Of a DNA stretch of 64,000 nt, positions 1-9,322 are shown piece by piece. The position numbers and the translations under genes are program-made. The DNA lies in the NCBI RefSeq assembly GCF_003412465.1, contig NZ_QTJV01000001.1, positions 1 through 64,000 on the forward strand. Reading direction: 5' to 3'. Below the pieces are notes generated by a model, which saw only the letters and a list, made by a program, of their open reading frames with translations, searched no databases and was not told the origin of the DNA. The stretch's first letter is position 1. Each line of letters opens with the position of its first letter. The DNA comes from Chitinophaga silvisoli (GTDB taxonomy: Bacteria > Bacteroidota > Bacteroidia > Chitinophagales > Chitinophagaceae).

Positions 1-70
1 GAACAGAGAAGTTAAGCCCCTCATGGCCGATGGTACTGCACTATCATGCGGGAGAGTAGGTAGCTGCCAT
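1..70 (+). rRNA. rrf: 5S ribosomal RNA, 3' part
   Basis: The first 70 bases match the 3' two-thirds of a bacterial 5S rRNA, including the GAACAGAGAAGTTAAGC block and the closing GGGAGAGTAGGTAGCTGCCA region. The 5' part lies outside the window, so this is the end of an rRNA operon transcribed rightward. A strong terminator follows immediately. The exact 3' end is uncertain by a few bases. Confidence 0.93.
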
Positions 71-81
71 ATTTATTGAAA

Positions 82-111
82 AAGCCTCTGATTCATATCA
101 GAGGCTTTTTT
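82..111 (+). terminator. Rho-independent terminator after 5S rRNA
   Basis: An 11-bp perfect stem (AAGCCTCTGAT at 82-92 with ATCAGAGGCTT at 97-107) closes a TCAT loop and runs into a T tract. It ends the rRNA operon. Because the next gene is convergent and stops at 116, it probably serves both strands. Confidence 0.9.
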
Positions 112-115
112 CGTT

Positions 116-1162
116 TTATACCTTGCTGGAAGCCCGTTCTATTAATTCAACAGGAAACACAAAATTTTGTGTAATCTTCACCGTCTCATCCTGATTAATC
201 AACTGCACTAAAGTCTCTACCGCCTTTTGACCCATTGAATAACCGGATTGCTCTATCGTACTTAAAGAAGGAGAAATAATACGTGATGACTGGTCATTGG
301 AATAACCCACTACCTTAATCTGTTCAGGGATCTGAATATTAAAATGTCTGGCCTCCTGGATAAAGGCAATCGCTGAAGTATCATTGGTAGAAAACAATCC
401 ATCCGGCAATACCTCTTGTGATAATAATTGTCTGGAGGCAGCAATCGCTGCATCAGTCGTCAGGTTATGCACATGCACCAGTGATTCATCAAAAGGAAGT
501 CCATATTGCGCCAAAGCAGCCTTATAACCTCCTAATCTTTGCTGATACAGATTACAGGTCAGAATACCCGAAAAGTGGGCAATACGCCTGCATCCCTGTT
601 TGATCAGGTGCTCAGTAGCCAGATAGCCCCCTCTGAAATCATCCCCGGTTATCGTATAACCGTTGAAATCCGAAGGCACACGGTCATAGAATACCAGCGG
701 AATGTTGTTTTTGATAAAGGGATTGAAATGTTCAAATGTTGTGGTAAACATCGAAGAAACCGCCAGTAATCCATCTACTCTTAAAGAATAAAAGGTTTGC
801 ACCAGTTCTTTCTCCATTGCCACTGTATCATCGGATTGCCCAATCACAATACTGAAGCCATACTTATGAGCTTCGTGCTGGATCCCGCTGATGGCAGTGC
901 TTTGGAAATACATGGAAGTACGTGGAACGATCAGCCCCAGAATGTTGGAGCGTTTCTTTCGAAGACTGGAAGCGATCCAGTTGGGGACATAGCCCATATC
1001 AGTGGCAGTCTGTCTCACTTTTTCACGTGTCTCCTGATTGATCAGGGTATTGTTTTGCAGTGCCCTGGAGACCGTGGAAGCAGATAGATTCAGCGTTTTA
1101 GCTATGTCGTAAATGGTGACTTTAGACGTGCGTTCTTTCACATTTTTGAGGTTCAGTGACAT
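116..1162 (-). CDS. LacI-family transcriptional regulator
   Basis: A 348-residue LacI/GalR-type repressor. The N-terminus has the LacI helix-turn-helix (TIYDIAKTLNLSASTVSRAL, about residues 16-35) with the hinge helix near residue 60 (PNWIASSLRKKRSN). A periplasmic-binding-protein-like effector domain follows (about 70-340), with the usual GDDFRGGYLATEHLI and VVGYSND motifs. It would bind a sugar or sugar derivative and control transcription. The length is standard. It lies downstream of the metalloprotease on the same strand, separated by a strong terminator, so it is probably transcribed from its own promoter in 1163-1246. Its target genes are not evident here, and the effector cannot be predicted. 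Confidence 0.93.
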   Translation of the reverse strand: MSLNLKNVKERTSKVTIYDIAKTLNLSASTVSRALQNNTLINQETREKVRQTATDMGYVPNWIASSLRKKRSNILGLIVPRTSMYFQSTAISGIQHEAHKYGFSIVIGQSDDTVAMEKELVQTFYSLRVDGLLAVSSMFTTTFEHFNPFIKNNIPLVFYDRVPSDFNGYTITGDDFRGGYLATEHLIKQGCRRIAHFSGILTCNLYQQRLGGYKAALAQYGLPFDESLVHVHNLTTDAAIAASRQLLSQEVLPDGLFSTNDTSAIAFIQEARHFNIQIPEQIKVVGYSNDQSSRIISPSLSTIEQSGYSMGQKAVETLVQLINQDETVKITQNFVFPVELIERASSKV

Positions 1163-1190
1163 AAATATAATCTAAATGCTGCAACTCAAA

Positions 1191-1225
1191 AAAAACGCTT
1201 TCTGCCAGTGACAGAAAGCGTTTTT
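1191..1225 (-). terminator. Terminator of the metalloprotease gene
   Basis: A 14-bp perfect stem (1191-1204 with 1212-1225) with a 7-nt loop, flanked by A and T runs on both sides. It lies between the metalloprotease stop and the lacI start, both on the minus strand, so it should insulate the regulator from read-through. Confidence 0.88.
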
Positions 1226-1246
1226 GATATCGATAGCAGGAAGATC

Positions 1247-3817
1247 TTATTTAGGATCTAAGGCCTGGCTAATCTTTTCATAAAGCTCATTCAGGTGGTA
1301 ACGGCTCATATTATCTCCAGCCGTTGCAGCAGCAGCTTTTACTTCTCCCTTCAGGGCCATCAGCTGTGCACGTGCAATACTGCTCACATCAGCAGGAGTA
1401 GAAGATATGCCGGAAGCTGCCCCGATCATCACCATCATACCTCCATCGGGATTAGAAGAAGGTTCACTGATCAGGTCTACCAGGTTATCCACATAATTTT
1501 TCTGCAGGTTCCTGCGGAATACATCAATTGCCTGATGGTTGGTCAGTTCACTGAAGATACCTTTTTTCAGATCAGTCAGCAGGGCGGCGGCAGTATAATT
1601 ATTGCTTCCTTCATTGGCTTCAGCGTTGATTAGTTTAGTCAGCGTGCCGGAGCTCATGATTCTTTGCAGAATGGGATTCTGACGTGCACTGATAATAGTA
1701 GTAGCATTATTACCTGTACGACTCAGGATTTCTTTATCCAGCAACCATTTTGGAGTGGTGAACAATTGCTTTTGTAAGAACTGAACGGCCTCCTGTTGGG
1801 TAGCCTTAGGTACTGCTGCATACACGCCACCTTCCTGCTCTACGGTTTTAGGTGTCTCATATACACCACCTATGTTTTTAGCTACATGTCCCATATATCT
1901 GCCAAACTGTGTATTGACTTCTTTGTACAGTTCATTGAGGTTGGCATATCCTTCATTGGGAGTGCTGGTCCATGTGAGCAGATTCGGTATAATACGTTGC
2001 AGGTTTTTGATACCATATTCACTTGCTTTCATCGCATTATCACCCAGGTCTTCATTCTGAGATCTTGGATCGTCAGGATTCATTTCGGTACCAAACCAGT
2101 ATTTCTTGTCCTTCAGTTTTTCAACGGTCCATTTATTCAGAACAGGTTGTTCCGCTTTAGGATCGCTTAAACCGGGAATCTGGCGATATCCCCATTCAAT
2201 GGCCCACTTATCATAGAAGTTAATACGGGGATAAAGATCAGCGCCGGTAATGCCATCTCCTGGTTGTGCCACGTAGTTGAAACGTGCATAGTCCATAATA
2301 GAGGGGGCGTGTCCGTTAGCCTTTACCCATTCTTTATCTCTCAGTTTTTCCACAGGGTATGCGGAACTGGAGCCGAAGTTATGGCGAAGGCCCAGGGTAT
2401 GGCCCACTTCATGGGAAGATACAAAGCGAATCAGCTCTCCCATAAGCTGATCATCGAACTCCATTTTACGGGCTCTTGGATCATTAGGAGCACATTGTAC
2501 AAAGTACCAGTTACGCAGCAGACGCATGACGTTGTGATACCAGTTGATATGGCTCTCAAGAATTTCGCCGGAGCGTGGGTCATGTACATGTGGTCCGCTT
2601 GCATTTGGAATGTCGGATGGTTTGTACACGATAGCTGAAAAACGGGCATCTTCCAGGCTCCAGGTAGAATCTTCAGCAGGGCTGGGGGCTAGTTTAGCAA
2701 TAATGGCGTTTTTAAAGCCAGCCTGTTCGAAAGCAGTCTGCCAGTCATTCACACCCTGAATCAGGTAAGGTACCCACTTTTTAGGTGTGGCGGGGTCAAT
2801 GTAGAATATGATGGGTTTCGCGGGTTCCACGAGTTCCCCGCGATTATATTTTTCCCTGTCTTCAGGTTTAGGTTCCAGTCTCCAGCGGGTGATCATGGAT
2901 AATCTTTTCACACCCTGTGGATCGGCATCAAAGTCGGTTACGGAGGTAGTGAAGAAACCTACACGTGGATCAAAGTACCGGCTCTTCATAGGGGTAGCTG
3001 GCAGCAGGATGATGGAGCTATTCAGTTCCAGAGTTGCATTACCGCCCTGGGAGGCTCCCTGGGGCCCCTGGCCACCACCTGATTTGGAATAGGTTTTGAC
3101 TGTTTTGATCTCGGTATTGATAGGATAGGACTTCACATCCACGATATAGGACTTATCCTGCTGAAGGCCGCCCAGTTTGAGGGCAGACTTGATACGTGGG
3201 TCAAAGAAGAGGATATCATTATCCCCCTGAATAAATTCAGTGAGGTCAATGATGCTGCCATGGGAGCTGTCGGAGAATGCTTTGATATCGAAAGCCGCAG
3301 CGATGGGCTGGATATTAGAATTCATCACTGCCTGGAACATGGGCTGGCTGGAATCTTTAGAGATCTCGGTATAAGAAATATTCTTAAGGAAGATCCTGTC
3401 ATTTGGACCTTTATCGAAGCGGATGACGTTTTCCCCGATCTCATCGCCGCTATAGCCATACATAGAAATAGAAGAACGCAGGCCTGCTGCGGATTTGGAG
3501 ATACGGTTTACGACAAGGATATCCCTTCCGAGGAGGGAATCAGGGATTTCTACGAAGATCTTATCGTCCTGTTTGTAGATAATGAACAGCCCGGAGTCCG
3601 TTCTGGCGCTGGCTGTGATTACATCACTAAACTTCTTTGGAGCGGTCTTGGGACCACTTTTCGCAGGTAGTGGGGGACGAGCAGTGGAGTCGGTAGGTGT
3701 GGTGTTGGCCTCATGTTTTTTCTTTCTTTGGGCTGAGACAGGGTTGAAAGTGCCTGTAATCAGCAGAAACGAACTGAAAAAGATAGCCGCAGCGGAGCGG
3801 ATAAAGCGTTTATTCAT
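1247..3817 (-). CDS. Secreted zinc-dependent metalloprotease (DUF5117/DUF4953 type)
   Basis: An 856-residue exported protein with an N-terminal signal peptide (about residues 1-29, ending VSAQ). A Lys/Pro-rich linker, a DUF5118/DUF5117-like region and a DUF4953-like catalytic region follow. The zinc-site motif HEVGHTLGLRHN (HExxHxxGxxH, metzincin-like) lies near residue 468. This architecture is common in Bacteroidota and is annotated as a zinc-dependent metalloprotease of the cell envelope; no substrate is established to my knowledge. It is monocistronic, with a hairpin downstream and a 764-bp gene-free region upstream. The start chosen is the first Met before the signal peptide. Confidence 0.9.
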   Translation of the reverse strand: MNKRFIRSAAAIFFSSFLLITGTFNPVSAQRKKKHEANTTPTDSTARPPLPAKSGPKTAPKKFSDVITASARTDSGLFIIYKQDDKIFVEIPDSLLGRDILVVNRISKSAAGLRSSISMYGYSGDEIGENVIRFDKGPNDRIFLKNISYTEISKDSSQPMFQAVMNSNIQPIAAAFDIKAFSDSSHGSIIDLTEFIQGDNDILFFDPRIKSALKLGGLQQDKSYIVDVKSYPINTEIKTVKTYSKSGGGQGPQGASQGGNATLELNSSIILLPATPMKSRYFDPRVGFFTTSVTDFDADPQGVKRLSMITRWRLEPKPEDREKYNRGELVEPAKPIIFYIDPATPKKWVPYLIQGVNDWQTAFEQAGFKNAIIAKLAPSPAEDSTWSLEDARFSAIVYKPSDIPNASGPHVHDPRSGEILESHINWYHNVMRLLRNWYFVQCAPNDPRARKMEFDDQLMGELIRFVSSHEVGHTLGLRHNFGSSSAYPVEKLRDKEWVKANGHAPSIMDYARFNYVAQPGDGITGADLYPRINFYDKWAIEWGYRQIPGLSDPKAEQPVLNKWTVEKLKDKKYWFGTEMNPDDPRSQNEDLGDNAMKASEYGIKNLQRIIPNLLTWTSTPNEGYANLNELYKEVNTQFGRYMGHVAKNIGGVYETPKTVEQEGGVYAAVPKATQQEAVQFLQKQLFTTPKWLLDKEILSRTGNNATTIISARQNPILQRIMSSGTLTKLINAEANEGSNNYTAAALLTDLKKGIFSELTNHQAIDVFRRNLQKNYVDNLVDLISEPSSNPDGGMMVMIGAASGISSTPADVSSIARAQLMALKGEVKAAAATAGDNMSRYHLNELYEKISQALDPK

Positions 3818-4581
3818 TGATAGTTATTAAGTGGTTGTTTTTGATTTAGGTGTTTTTTTAGAAAGTAAGTTGCAAATAAACATATTAAGCAGTAACTTAT
3901 GCGGGAAATCCATAAACGCTTTAATACCTTTAGGAGTGGAAGTTTAGCTCTATGTGGGGATTATTTAATTAAAGGTATGTTAAAGTGGTAGCGGGAGCCA
4001 GAGATTATGAGTAAATTTATTGATATGGTAGCTTTTATATTTATATTAGGCTATGATTAGGATCCGGTGAAGTCCACGTTCACAGGGTTTTTCCATCAAA
4101 TGAAAACGCTTATGAGAATCAGAAAGAATGACGGGAGCTATATGTGAATGGCTGAAATGGCACAACGGCAAGATAACCATCAATCAGGCAAATTGACGCA
4201 AAGTGCCATTGGTAGCGGGAAATAGTAAAAGAAATGAGATAAAATTTCTGTTGGAACATTTAAAATATTTCTTAAATTGTGCGTCCAACTTTGAAAAAAA
4301 TCAATAAATTTCAGGTTCCAGGGATAGTATTTCTTAAGGGGAATGATCCATTCTTTGATATAGATTGCATTTAAACAATTAAGTGTTGCTCAAATAAAAA
4401 TCGGAATGCAGTAAAGTCGGCTACAGGCGGGCTTTTGGGGAGGGAAGTTAAATTTTGTGAGATTTTTTGAGCTGCACTTGTTTTTTTAAGTCAACCGTAT
4501 AACTTTGCGAATCACGTATTTAACATTGCAGAAATAACAAAAAAACAATAGTTTAATCTTTAACACTAAAATTCAATCAAC
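3818..4581. other. 764-bp intergenic region between divergent genes
   Basis: It separates the leftward metalloprotease from the rightward exbB operon. I see only very short open frames (15-22 codons) with no recognisable family. The right end carries a good Bacteroidota promoter (listed separately). The rest is AT-rich with no strong hairpin. Its length is more than two promoters need. Confidence 0.6.
4478..4507 (+). promoter_or_regulatory. Probable promoter of the exbB operon
   Basis: TTG at 4478-4480, 19 bases, then TAACTTTG at 4500-4507. This matches the Bacteroidota housekeeping sigma pattern (-33 TTTG-like, -7 TANNTTTG). It lies about 75 bp upstream of the exbB start, a normal leader length. 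Confidence 0.6.
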
Positions 4582-5445
4582 ATGGCTGAGACTAAAACAA
4601 CTGTGACTGCAGCTTCTGCCAAAGCGAATTCATCTCATCAACCTAAGAAATCAAACAACACGTTTGCAATGCTTGCTGTGCCTGTTTGTATCGTAATAGG
4701 TATTCTTTTCTACATGTTTGTATTAGGTAATCCTAATAACTTCCAGGGTGGTGTAATCAACGAAAACTCACATCCTGTTGAAGAAGGTATGGGTAAGTGG
4801 TTTGGTACAGTTTACATGGGTGGTATCATCGTACCTATTCTGATCTCTGTATTACTGATTTGTATCACTTTCGTAATTGAGCGTTTCCTCTATATCTCCA
4901 GAGCGAAAGGTAAATTTAGCGGTGCTGAGCTGGTAAGAAAAGTTCAATATCACCTGGCTAACAAAAATGTTGACGCTGCTCTGGCTGAGTGTGACAAACA
5001 GAAAGGTTCTGTTGGTAACGTACTGAAAGCAGGTCTGAAGAAGTACAAAGAAATGATCACTAACACCGAGCTGGATACTGAGCAGAAGATCAGTGCTATC
5101 AAGCAGGAGATCGAAGAAACTACTTCTCTGGAACTGCCTATGATGGAAAAGAACCTGGTGTTCCTGTCCACTATCGCTTCCGTAGCTACCCTGTTAGGTC
5201 TGTTCGGTACAGTATTGGGTATGATCAAATCCTTCTCTGCGATGTCAGCTTCTGGTGCTCCGGATTCTGGTAAACTGGCAGGTGGTATCTCTGAAGCGTT
5301 GATCAACACCGCTCTGGGTATCTCTACTTCAGCAGTTGCGATCATCATGTATAACTACTTTACAACTAATATTGATAGCATCACTTACGCTATCGACGAG
5401 TCTGGCTTTACTTTAACACAGAGCTTCGCTGCAAACCACAAATAA
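4582..5445 (+). CDS. exbB: MotA/TolQ/ExbB proton channel family protein
   Basis: A 287-residue inner-membrane protein of the ExbB/TolQ family. Membrane segments are visible near residues 30-50 (LAVPVCIVIGILFYMFVLG), 75-97, about 202-222 and 235-260. The large cytoplasmic loop sits between the second and third, as in other ExbB proteins. It forms the pentameric channel that couples proton motive force to TonB. First gene of a four-gene operon exbB-exbD-exbD-tonB, the usual Bacteroidota order. The N-terminal extension of about 70 residues, including an additional hydrophobic segment, is also seen in Bacteroidota homologues. Confidence 0.95.
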   Translation: MAETKTTVTAASAKANSSHQPKKSNNTFAMLAVPVCIVIGILFYMFVLGNPNNFQGGVINENSHPVEEGMGKWFGTVYMGGIIVPILISVLLICITFVIERFLYISRAKGKFSGAELVRKVQYHLANKNVDAALAECDKQKGSVGNVLKAGLKKYKEMITNTELDTEQKISAIKQEIEETTSLELPMMEKNLVFLSTIASVATLLGLFGTVLGMIKSFSAMSASGAPDSGKLAGGISEALINTALGISTSAVAIIMYNYFTTNIDSITYAIDESGFTLTQSFAANHK

Positions 5446-5511
5446 TTTCTAATTATTTGTGTGGAAAAAATGAGGTTTTGAATCTTATAAGTAAACCAAA
5501 AAGGAGTAAAG

Positions 5512-6174
5512 ATGCCAAAAGTTAAAATGGCCAGGAAGAGCACGCTGGTTGATATGACCGCGATGTGTGATGTAGCTTTCCTGCTGCTCACGTTCTTCAT
5601 GCTGGCTACTAAATTTAAGCCGGATGAACCGGTAACTGTGGTAACTCCGTCTTCAATCAACACCAAATTGTTACCTGATTCTGATGTAATCATGTTAACA
5701 ATCGACGAAAAAGGAAGGGTATTCTTTAGTATGGATGGCCAGCCTAAACGTCAGAAGCTGATCGAAGACCTGAATACCCAGTATAAACTGAATCTGGATC
5801 AGCATGAAATGAACAATTTCATCATTGGTTCCAGTGTTGGTGCTGAGCTGAAGAATCTGAAGGCTTACCTGGCGCTGAAAACAGCTGATCGTAAGAAATC
5901 TGGTCTTGAAACTGGTATCCCTACTGACTCCGCTAACAATGAGGTAGCAGTATGGATCGAGTATGCAAGATCTGCACAGGGAGGTAATCCTAAGTTGCAG
6001 TATTGTATCAAGGCTGATAATAGCACCCCTTATCCTAAGATCAAGGATGTGCTGGATACCTTCAAAAAGAAGGGTATTCAGAAGCTGAATCTGGTAACTA
6101 ACCTCGAGGCACCACCTCCAGGTACTGCTGCTGCTTTGGCTCGTGCACAAAGCGGTGAAAAGAAAGAAGAATAG
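5512..6174 (+). CDS. exbD: ExbD/TolR-type biopolymer transport protein (first copy)
   Basis: A 220-residue protein with the ExbD pattern. A short basic N-terminus is followed by LVDMTAMCDVAFLLLTFFML (about residues 11-30), which contains the conserved membrane-embedded Asp needed for proton coupling. A long periplasmic domain follows. It lies 66 bp after exbB. The periplasmic part is longer than in proteobacterial ExbD (about 140 residues) and ends in a lysine/glutamate tail. It should pair with the second ExbD next door, either in one complex or as an alternative partner. Confidence 0.93.
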   Translation: MPKVKMARKSTLVDMTAMCDVAFLLLTFFMLATKFKPDEPVTVVTPSSINTKLLPDSDVIMLTIDEKGRVFFSMDGQPKRQKLIEDLNTQYKLNLDQHEMNNFIIGSSVGAELKNLKAYLALKTADRKKSGLETGIPTDSANNEVAVWIEYARSAQGGNPKLQYCIKADNSTPYPKIKDVLDTFKKKGIQKLNLVTNLEAPPPGTAAALARAQSGEKKEE

Positions 6175-6240
6175 TTAAAGTAAACGGCAGGCAGCGTTGA
6201 GGCGCTGAGTTGCTTTTGAAAACTAAAAAAAAGAGCTACT

Positions 6241-6840
6241 ATGGCAGAAATGGATACCAGCAGTAGTGGCGGTGGGAAGAAACACCAGGGTACGAAATCT
6301 AAGAAGCATTCTACACGCGTAGACATGACTCCGATGGTGGACCTCGGCTTTCTCTTGATCACCTTCTTCATGTTGACTACTACCATGAGCAAGCCCAAAA
6401 CAATGGACCTGATCATGCCGAAGGATACAAAAAATGAAGAAGAGCAAAACAAGGTTAAGGAAAGTACGGCCCTCACTATATTGCTTGGAAAAAACAATCA
6501 AGTATATTATTACGAAGGTTTAGCACAGAATCCTGACGCGTCAGCTGATCCTAATTTTTTCAAAGCGACCAACTTTAGTAACAAAGACGGTATTCGCGAT
6601 GTTATTATCAGGAAGCGGGATGAAGTTGCAAAATTGAGAAATGCAAAAGGCGAACCTGAAGATGTTGTAGTGATTATCAAGGCAGATGATGATGCCAAGT
6701 ATAAGAACTTTGTAGACATCCTGGATGAAATGGCTATCAACCGTATTTCACGTTACGCTACTGTCGATATCAGCGACCAGGATAAAACCTGGATCCATCA
6801 GACAGAAGCTGCTAACGGCGGTGGTGGCGGCAACCAGTAA
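6241..6840 (+). CDS. exbD: ExbD/TolR-type biopolymer transport protein (second copy)
   Basis: A 199-residue ExbD paralogue. A Gly/Lys-rich N-terminus leads to RVDMTPMVDLGFLLITFFML (about residues 22-41), with the Asp of the proton path (MVDLGF), then a periplasmic domain and a Gly-rich end (GGGGGN). Two different exbD genes in one tonB operon are common in Bacteroidota. It starts 66 bp after the first exbD and lies 45 bp before tonB. Confidence 0.93.
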   Translation: MAEMDTSSSGGGKKHQGTKSKKHSTRVDMTPMVDLGFLLITFFMLTTTMSKPKTMDLIMPKDTKNEEEQNKVKESTALTILLGKNNQVYYYEGLAQNPDASADPNFFKATNFSNKDGIRDVIIRKRDEVAKLRNAKGEPEDVVVIIKADDDAKYKNFVDILDEMAINRISRYATVDISDQDKTWIHQTEAANGGGGGNQ

Positions 6841-6885
6841 TTGAGGAACTAATTAACTTTTGCATCCATCTTAAAAATTGAAACA

Positions 6886-7722
6886 ATGGATACCGCTAAA
6901 ATCTTAAACTCCGACTTTCTGGACATCCTGTTTGAGAACAGGAATAAGGAATATGGAGCTTATGACCTAAGAAGACAATACAACAAAAGGGTGCGCAATG
7001 CCCTCATCGGCAGCGCTGCACTGATGTTGATTGTAATCGCAGGTTACGCTATCAATACAGCGATAGTGAAGGCTGAGAGGGAACACCCTACTAAGCCCGT
7101 TATCGAACAAATCAAGATGGAGGACGTAAAGATCCCAGATGATCCACATACACCTCCTCCACCTCCACCACCACCAGCTCCACCACCACCGGTGAAGCCA
7201 TCAGTGCAGTTCACTCCTCCTGTTATCAAAAAAGATAACGAAGTGCCACCAGATGAGGTGCCACCTAAGCAAGAGGACCTGAAAGATAAAGCTGTGAGTA
7301 CTAAAACAGTAGAAGGTGATCCTAACGGTATCGACCCAGGATTGCTGGAAGACAGTAAAGGTACCGGTGTGGTTGAAGCTCCTCCAGCTCCGGCTAAAGA
7401 AGAGATCTTCACATTCGTAGAACAGCCTCCTACCTTCCCAGGTGGTGAAGAAGCACTGGCGAAGTTCCTGAGCAAAAACATCCACTATCCTCGCGTAGCG
7501 CAGGAAAATGCGATCTCAGGTACTGTATTCGTACAATTCGTAGTTGACTCAGAAGGTAACATCAAAGATGTGAAAACTGTAGGTGCTGCGAAAGGTGGCG
7601 GTCTTGAAGAAGAAGCTATCCGCGTGGTGAAAATCATGCCCAAATGGAAAGCTGGTAAACAGAACGGCCGTCAGGTATCAGTTCAGTTTAACCTGCCTAT
7701 CCGCTTCACACTGCAAGAGTAG
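6886..7722 (+). CDS. tonB: TonB energy transducer
   Basis: A 278-residue TonB protein. The N-terminal cytoplasmic stretch DFLDILFENRNKEYGAYDLR is typical of Bacteroidota TonB and precedes one membrane helix (about residues 43-63). A Pro-rich periplasmic spacer (about 88-130) and the C-terminal TonB domain (about 180-278, with YPRVAQENAISGTVFVQFVV) follow. It transfers energy from the ExbB/ExbD complex to outer-membrane receptors such as the SusC and siderophore-type receptors further along. Last gene of its operon, followed by a strong terminator. A paralogue with the same N-terminal box and a very similar C-terminus is at 59244-60086. Confidence 0.95.
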   Translation: MDTAKILNSDFLDILFENRNKEYGAYDLRRQYNKRVRNALIGSAALMLIVIAGYAINTAIVKAEREHPTKPVIEQIKMEDVKIPDDPHTPPPPPPPPAPPPPVKPSVQFTPPVIKKDNEVPPDEVPPKQEDLKDKAVSTKTVEGDPNGIDPGLLEDSKGTGVVEAPPAPAKEEIFTFVEQPPTFPGGEEALAKFLSKNIHYPRVAQENAISGTVFVQFVVDSEGNIKDVKTVGAAKGGGLEEEAIRVVKIMPKWKAGKQNGRQVSVQFNLPIRFTLQE

Positions 7723-7741
7723 TACTAAGTACGCTTTATAG

Positions 7742-7785
7742 AAAACACCCTGTCAAGGCCTGGCTTTGACAGGGTGTTTTTATTT
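7742..7785 (+). terminator. Terminator of the exbB-tonB operon
   Basis: A 15-bp perfect stem (7742-7756 with 7766-7780), a 9-nt loop and a T-rich tail, just after the tonB stop. Confidence 0.92.
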
Positions 7786-7820
7786 ATTGGTATATTGCCC
7801 CCTGATTTGCAAATGATATT

Positions 7821-9209
7821 ATGATGCTAGGGAATAATCTTACAGGATACGATGATACTATTGTAGCCCCCGCTACCGCCGCCGGGGTTGGCGCAATTGC
7901 CGTACTACGCCTCAATGGAACCAATGCCATTGACATCTGCAACCGGCTCTTTCCGGCGAAAGACCTGCATAAACAGGCCAGCCACACCCTTCACTTTGGT
8001 AGTATTGTGGAAAACGGACGTACAATCGATGAAGTAGTCGTAAGCCTTTACAAAGCTCCCCGCTCTTACACCGGTGAAAACATCGTGGAAATCTCCTGCC
8101 ATGGCTCTCCCTACATCCAGCAACAAATCATAGATGCCTGCATACGTGCCGGAGCCAGAATGGCCAAACCCGGTGAATATACCATGAGGGCTTTCCTGAA
8201 TGGAAAATTGGACCTGACCCAGGCAGAATCCGTAGCCGACCTGATCGCCAGTAACTCCGCCGCCAGTCATCAAACGGCCATGCAGCAAATGAGAGGCGGA
8301 TTCTCCAAAGAACTGTCCGCACTTCGGGAACAACTCATCAGTTTCTCTGCACTCATTGAACTGGAACTGGATTTCAGCCAGGAAGATGTGGAGTTCGCAG
8401 ATCGCACACAGTTCTATAAACTCATCAATGAAGCCATGCAGGTAGTCAAACACCTGGCAGATTCCTTCCAGATGGGCAACGTGATTAAGAATGGTGTGAA
8501 CACCGCCATCGTAGGTAAACCCAATGCCGGGAAATCAACCCTGCTCAATACCCTGCTCAATGAAAACCGCGCTATCGTAAGTGATATAGCCGGTACTACC
8601 CGTGATACGATCGAGGAAATCCTCAATATCCAGGGGATCCTCTTCAGACTGATCGATACTGCTGGTATCCGTGAAAGCGACGACACCATTGAAAGTATCG
8701 GCGTGCAGAAAACCATGGAGAAGATCCGTGAGGCAGGTGTGGTACTTTACATGTTCGATGTAAACCAGACCAGTGTAGAAGAACTGCAGGAACAAATTGA
8801 TGCCTTTAAGAAAGACAATATCAACTACCTGCTGGTAGGAAATAAAACTGATATCGCCGGACTGGCTGCTAACCAGGCTAAATTTGCCGGTATTGAAAAC
8901 ATCCTTTACATCTCTGCCCGTCAGCATGAACATATCGAAGACCTGAAGGACCGGTTAGTGCATAAGGTCATGAGCGGGGATATTAATACAGAAGCAACGA
9001 TTGTTACAAATGCCCGCCACCATGCAGCCCTGCAGGAAGTCATGAAATCACTGATCGATGTGAAGAACGGCCTGGACAACCAGTTACCCGGTGACCTGCT
9101 GTCCCTGGATATCAGGCGTTGCCTTCATTTCCTGGGTGAGATCACGGGGCAGATCACGAATGAGGACCAGCTGGATTTTATATTTAGTAAGTTCTGTATC
9201 GGGAAGTAA
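7821..9209 (+). CDS. mnmE: tRNA uridine-5-carboxymethylaminomethyl modification GTPase MnmE
   Basis: A 462-residue MnmE (TrmE). An N-terminal tetrahydrofolate-binding domain (about 1-120, DDTIVAPATAAGVGAIAVLR) and helical domain enclose a G domain. The P-loop is GKPNAGKST near residue 232, with DTAG and NKTD motifs. The C-terminal CIGK matches the family's CxGK, which carries the essential cysteine. With MnmG it modifies the wobble uridine of certain tRNAs. Two adjacent ATG codons (7821 and 7824) could be the start. The full domain set and standard length indicate an intact housekeeping gene. Confidence 0.97.
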   Translation: MMLGNNLTGYDDTIVAPATAAGVGAIAVLRLNGTNAIDICNRLFPAKDLHKQASHTLHFGSIVENGRTIDEVVVSLYKAPRSYTGENIVEISCHGSPYIQQQIIDACIRAGARMAKPGEYTMRAFLNGKLDLTQAESVADLIASNSAASHQTAMQQMRGGFSKELSALREQLISFSALIELELDFSQEDVEFADRTQFYKLINEAMQVVKHLADSFQMGNVIKNGVNTAIVGKPNAGKSTLLNTLLNENRAIVSDIAGTTRDTIEEILNIQGILFRLIDTAGIRESDDTIESIGVQKTMEKIREAGVVLYMFDVNQTSVEELQEQIDAFKKDNINYLLVGNKTDIAGLAANQAKFAGIENILYISARQHEHIEDLKDRLVHKVMSGDINTEATIVTNARHHAALQEVMKSLIDVKNGLDNQLPGDLLSLDIRRCLHFLGEITGQITNEDQLDFIFSKFCIGK

Positions 9210-9322
9210 TCTTTTGCAGATTGGCTGAAGCAACCCCCATTGTTAACTAATTATGAATTACGTCTGCATACTGGCGGTACCCCTATCATTGAGCAGTTAT
9301 TTATACAAGGAAACTCTCGATT

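Noticed and set aside
4095..4115. AAAACGCTTA-like strings (also near 3913 and 56747) as possible LacI operators
   Set aside because: They lack the full dyad of the boxes at 52856 and 52932, and one lies between convergent gene ends.
4007..4270. Several tiny open frames in the 764-bp spacer, one with a WLKWHNGKITINQ-like stretch
   Set aside because: Each is interrupted within 15-22 codons and I cannot match them to any family, so I do not call a pseudogene.
7044..7481. Gly/Ser-rich 145-codon frame antisense to tonB
   Set aside because: Its glycine runs are the complement of the proline-rich TonB spacer.
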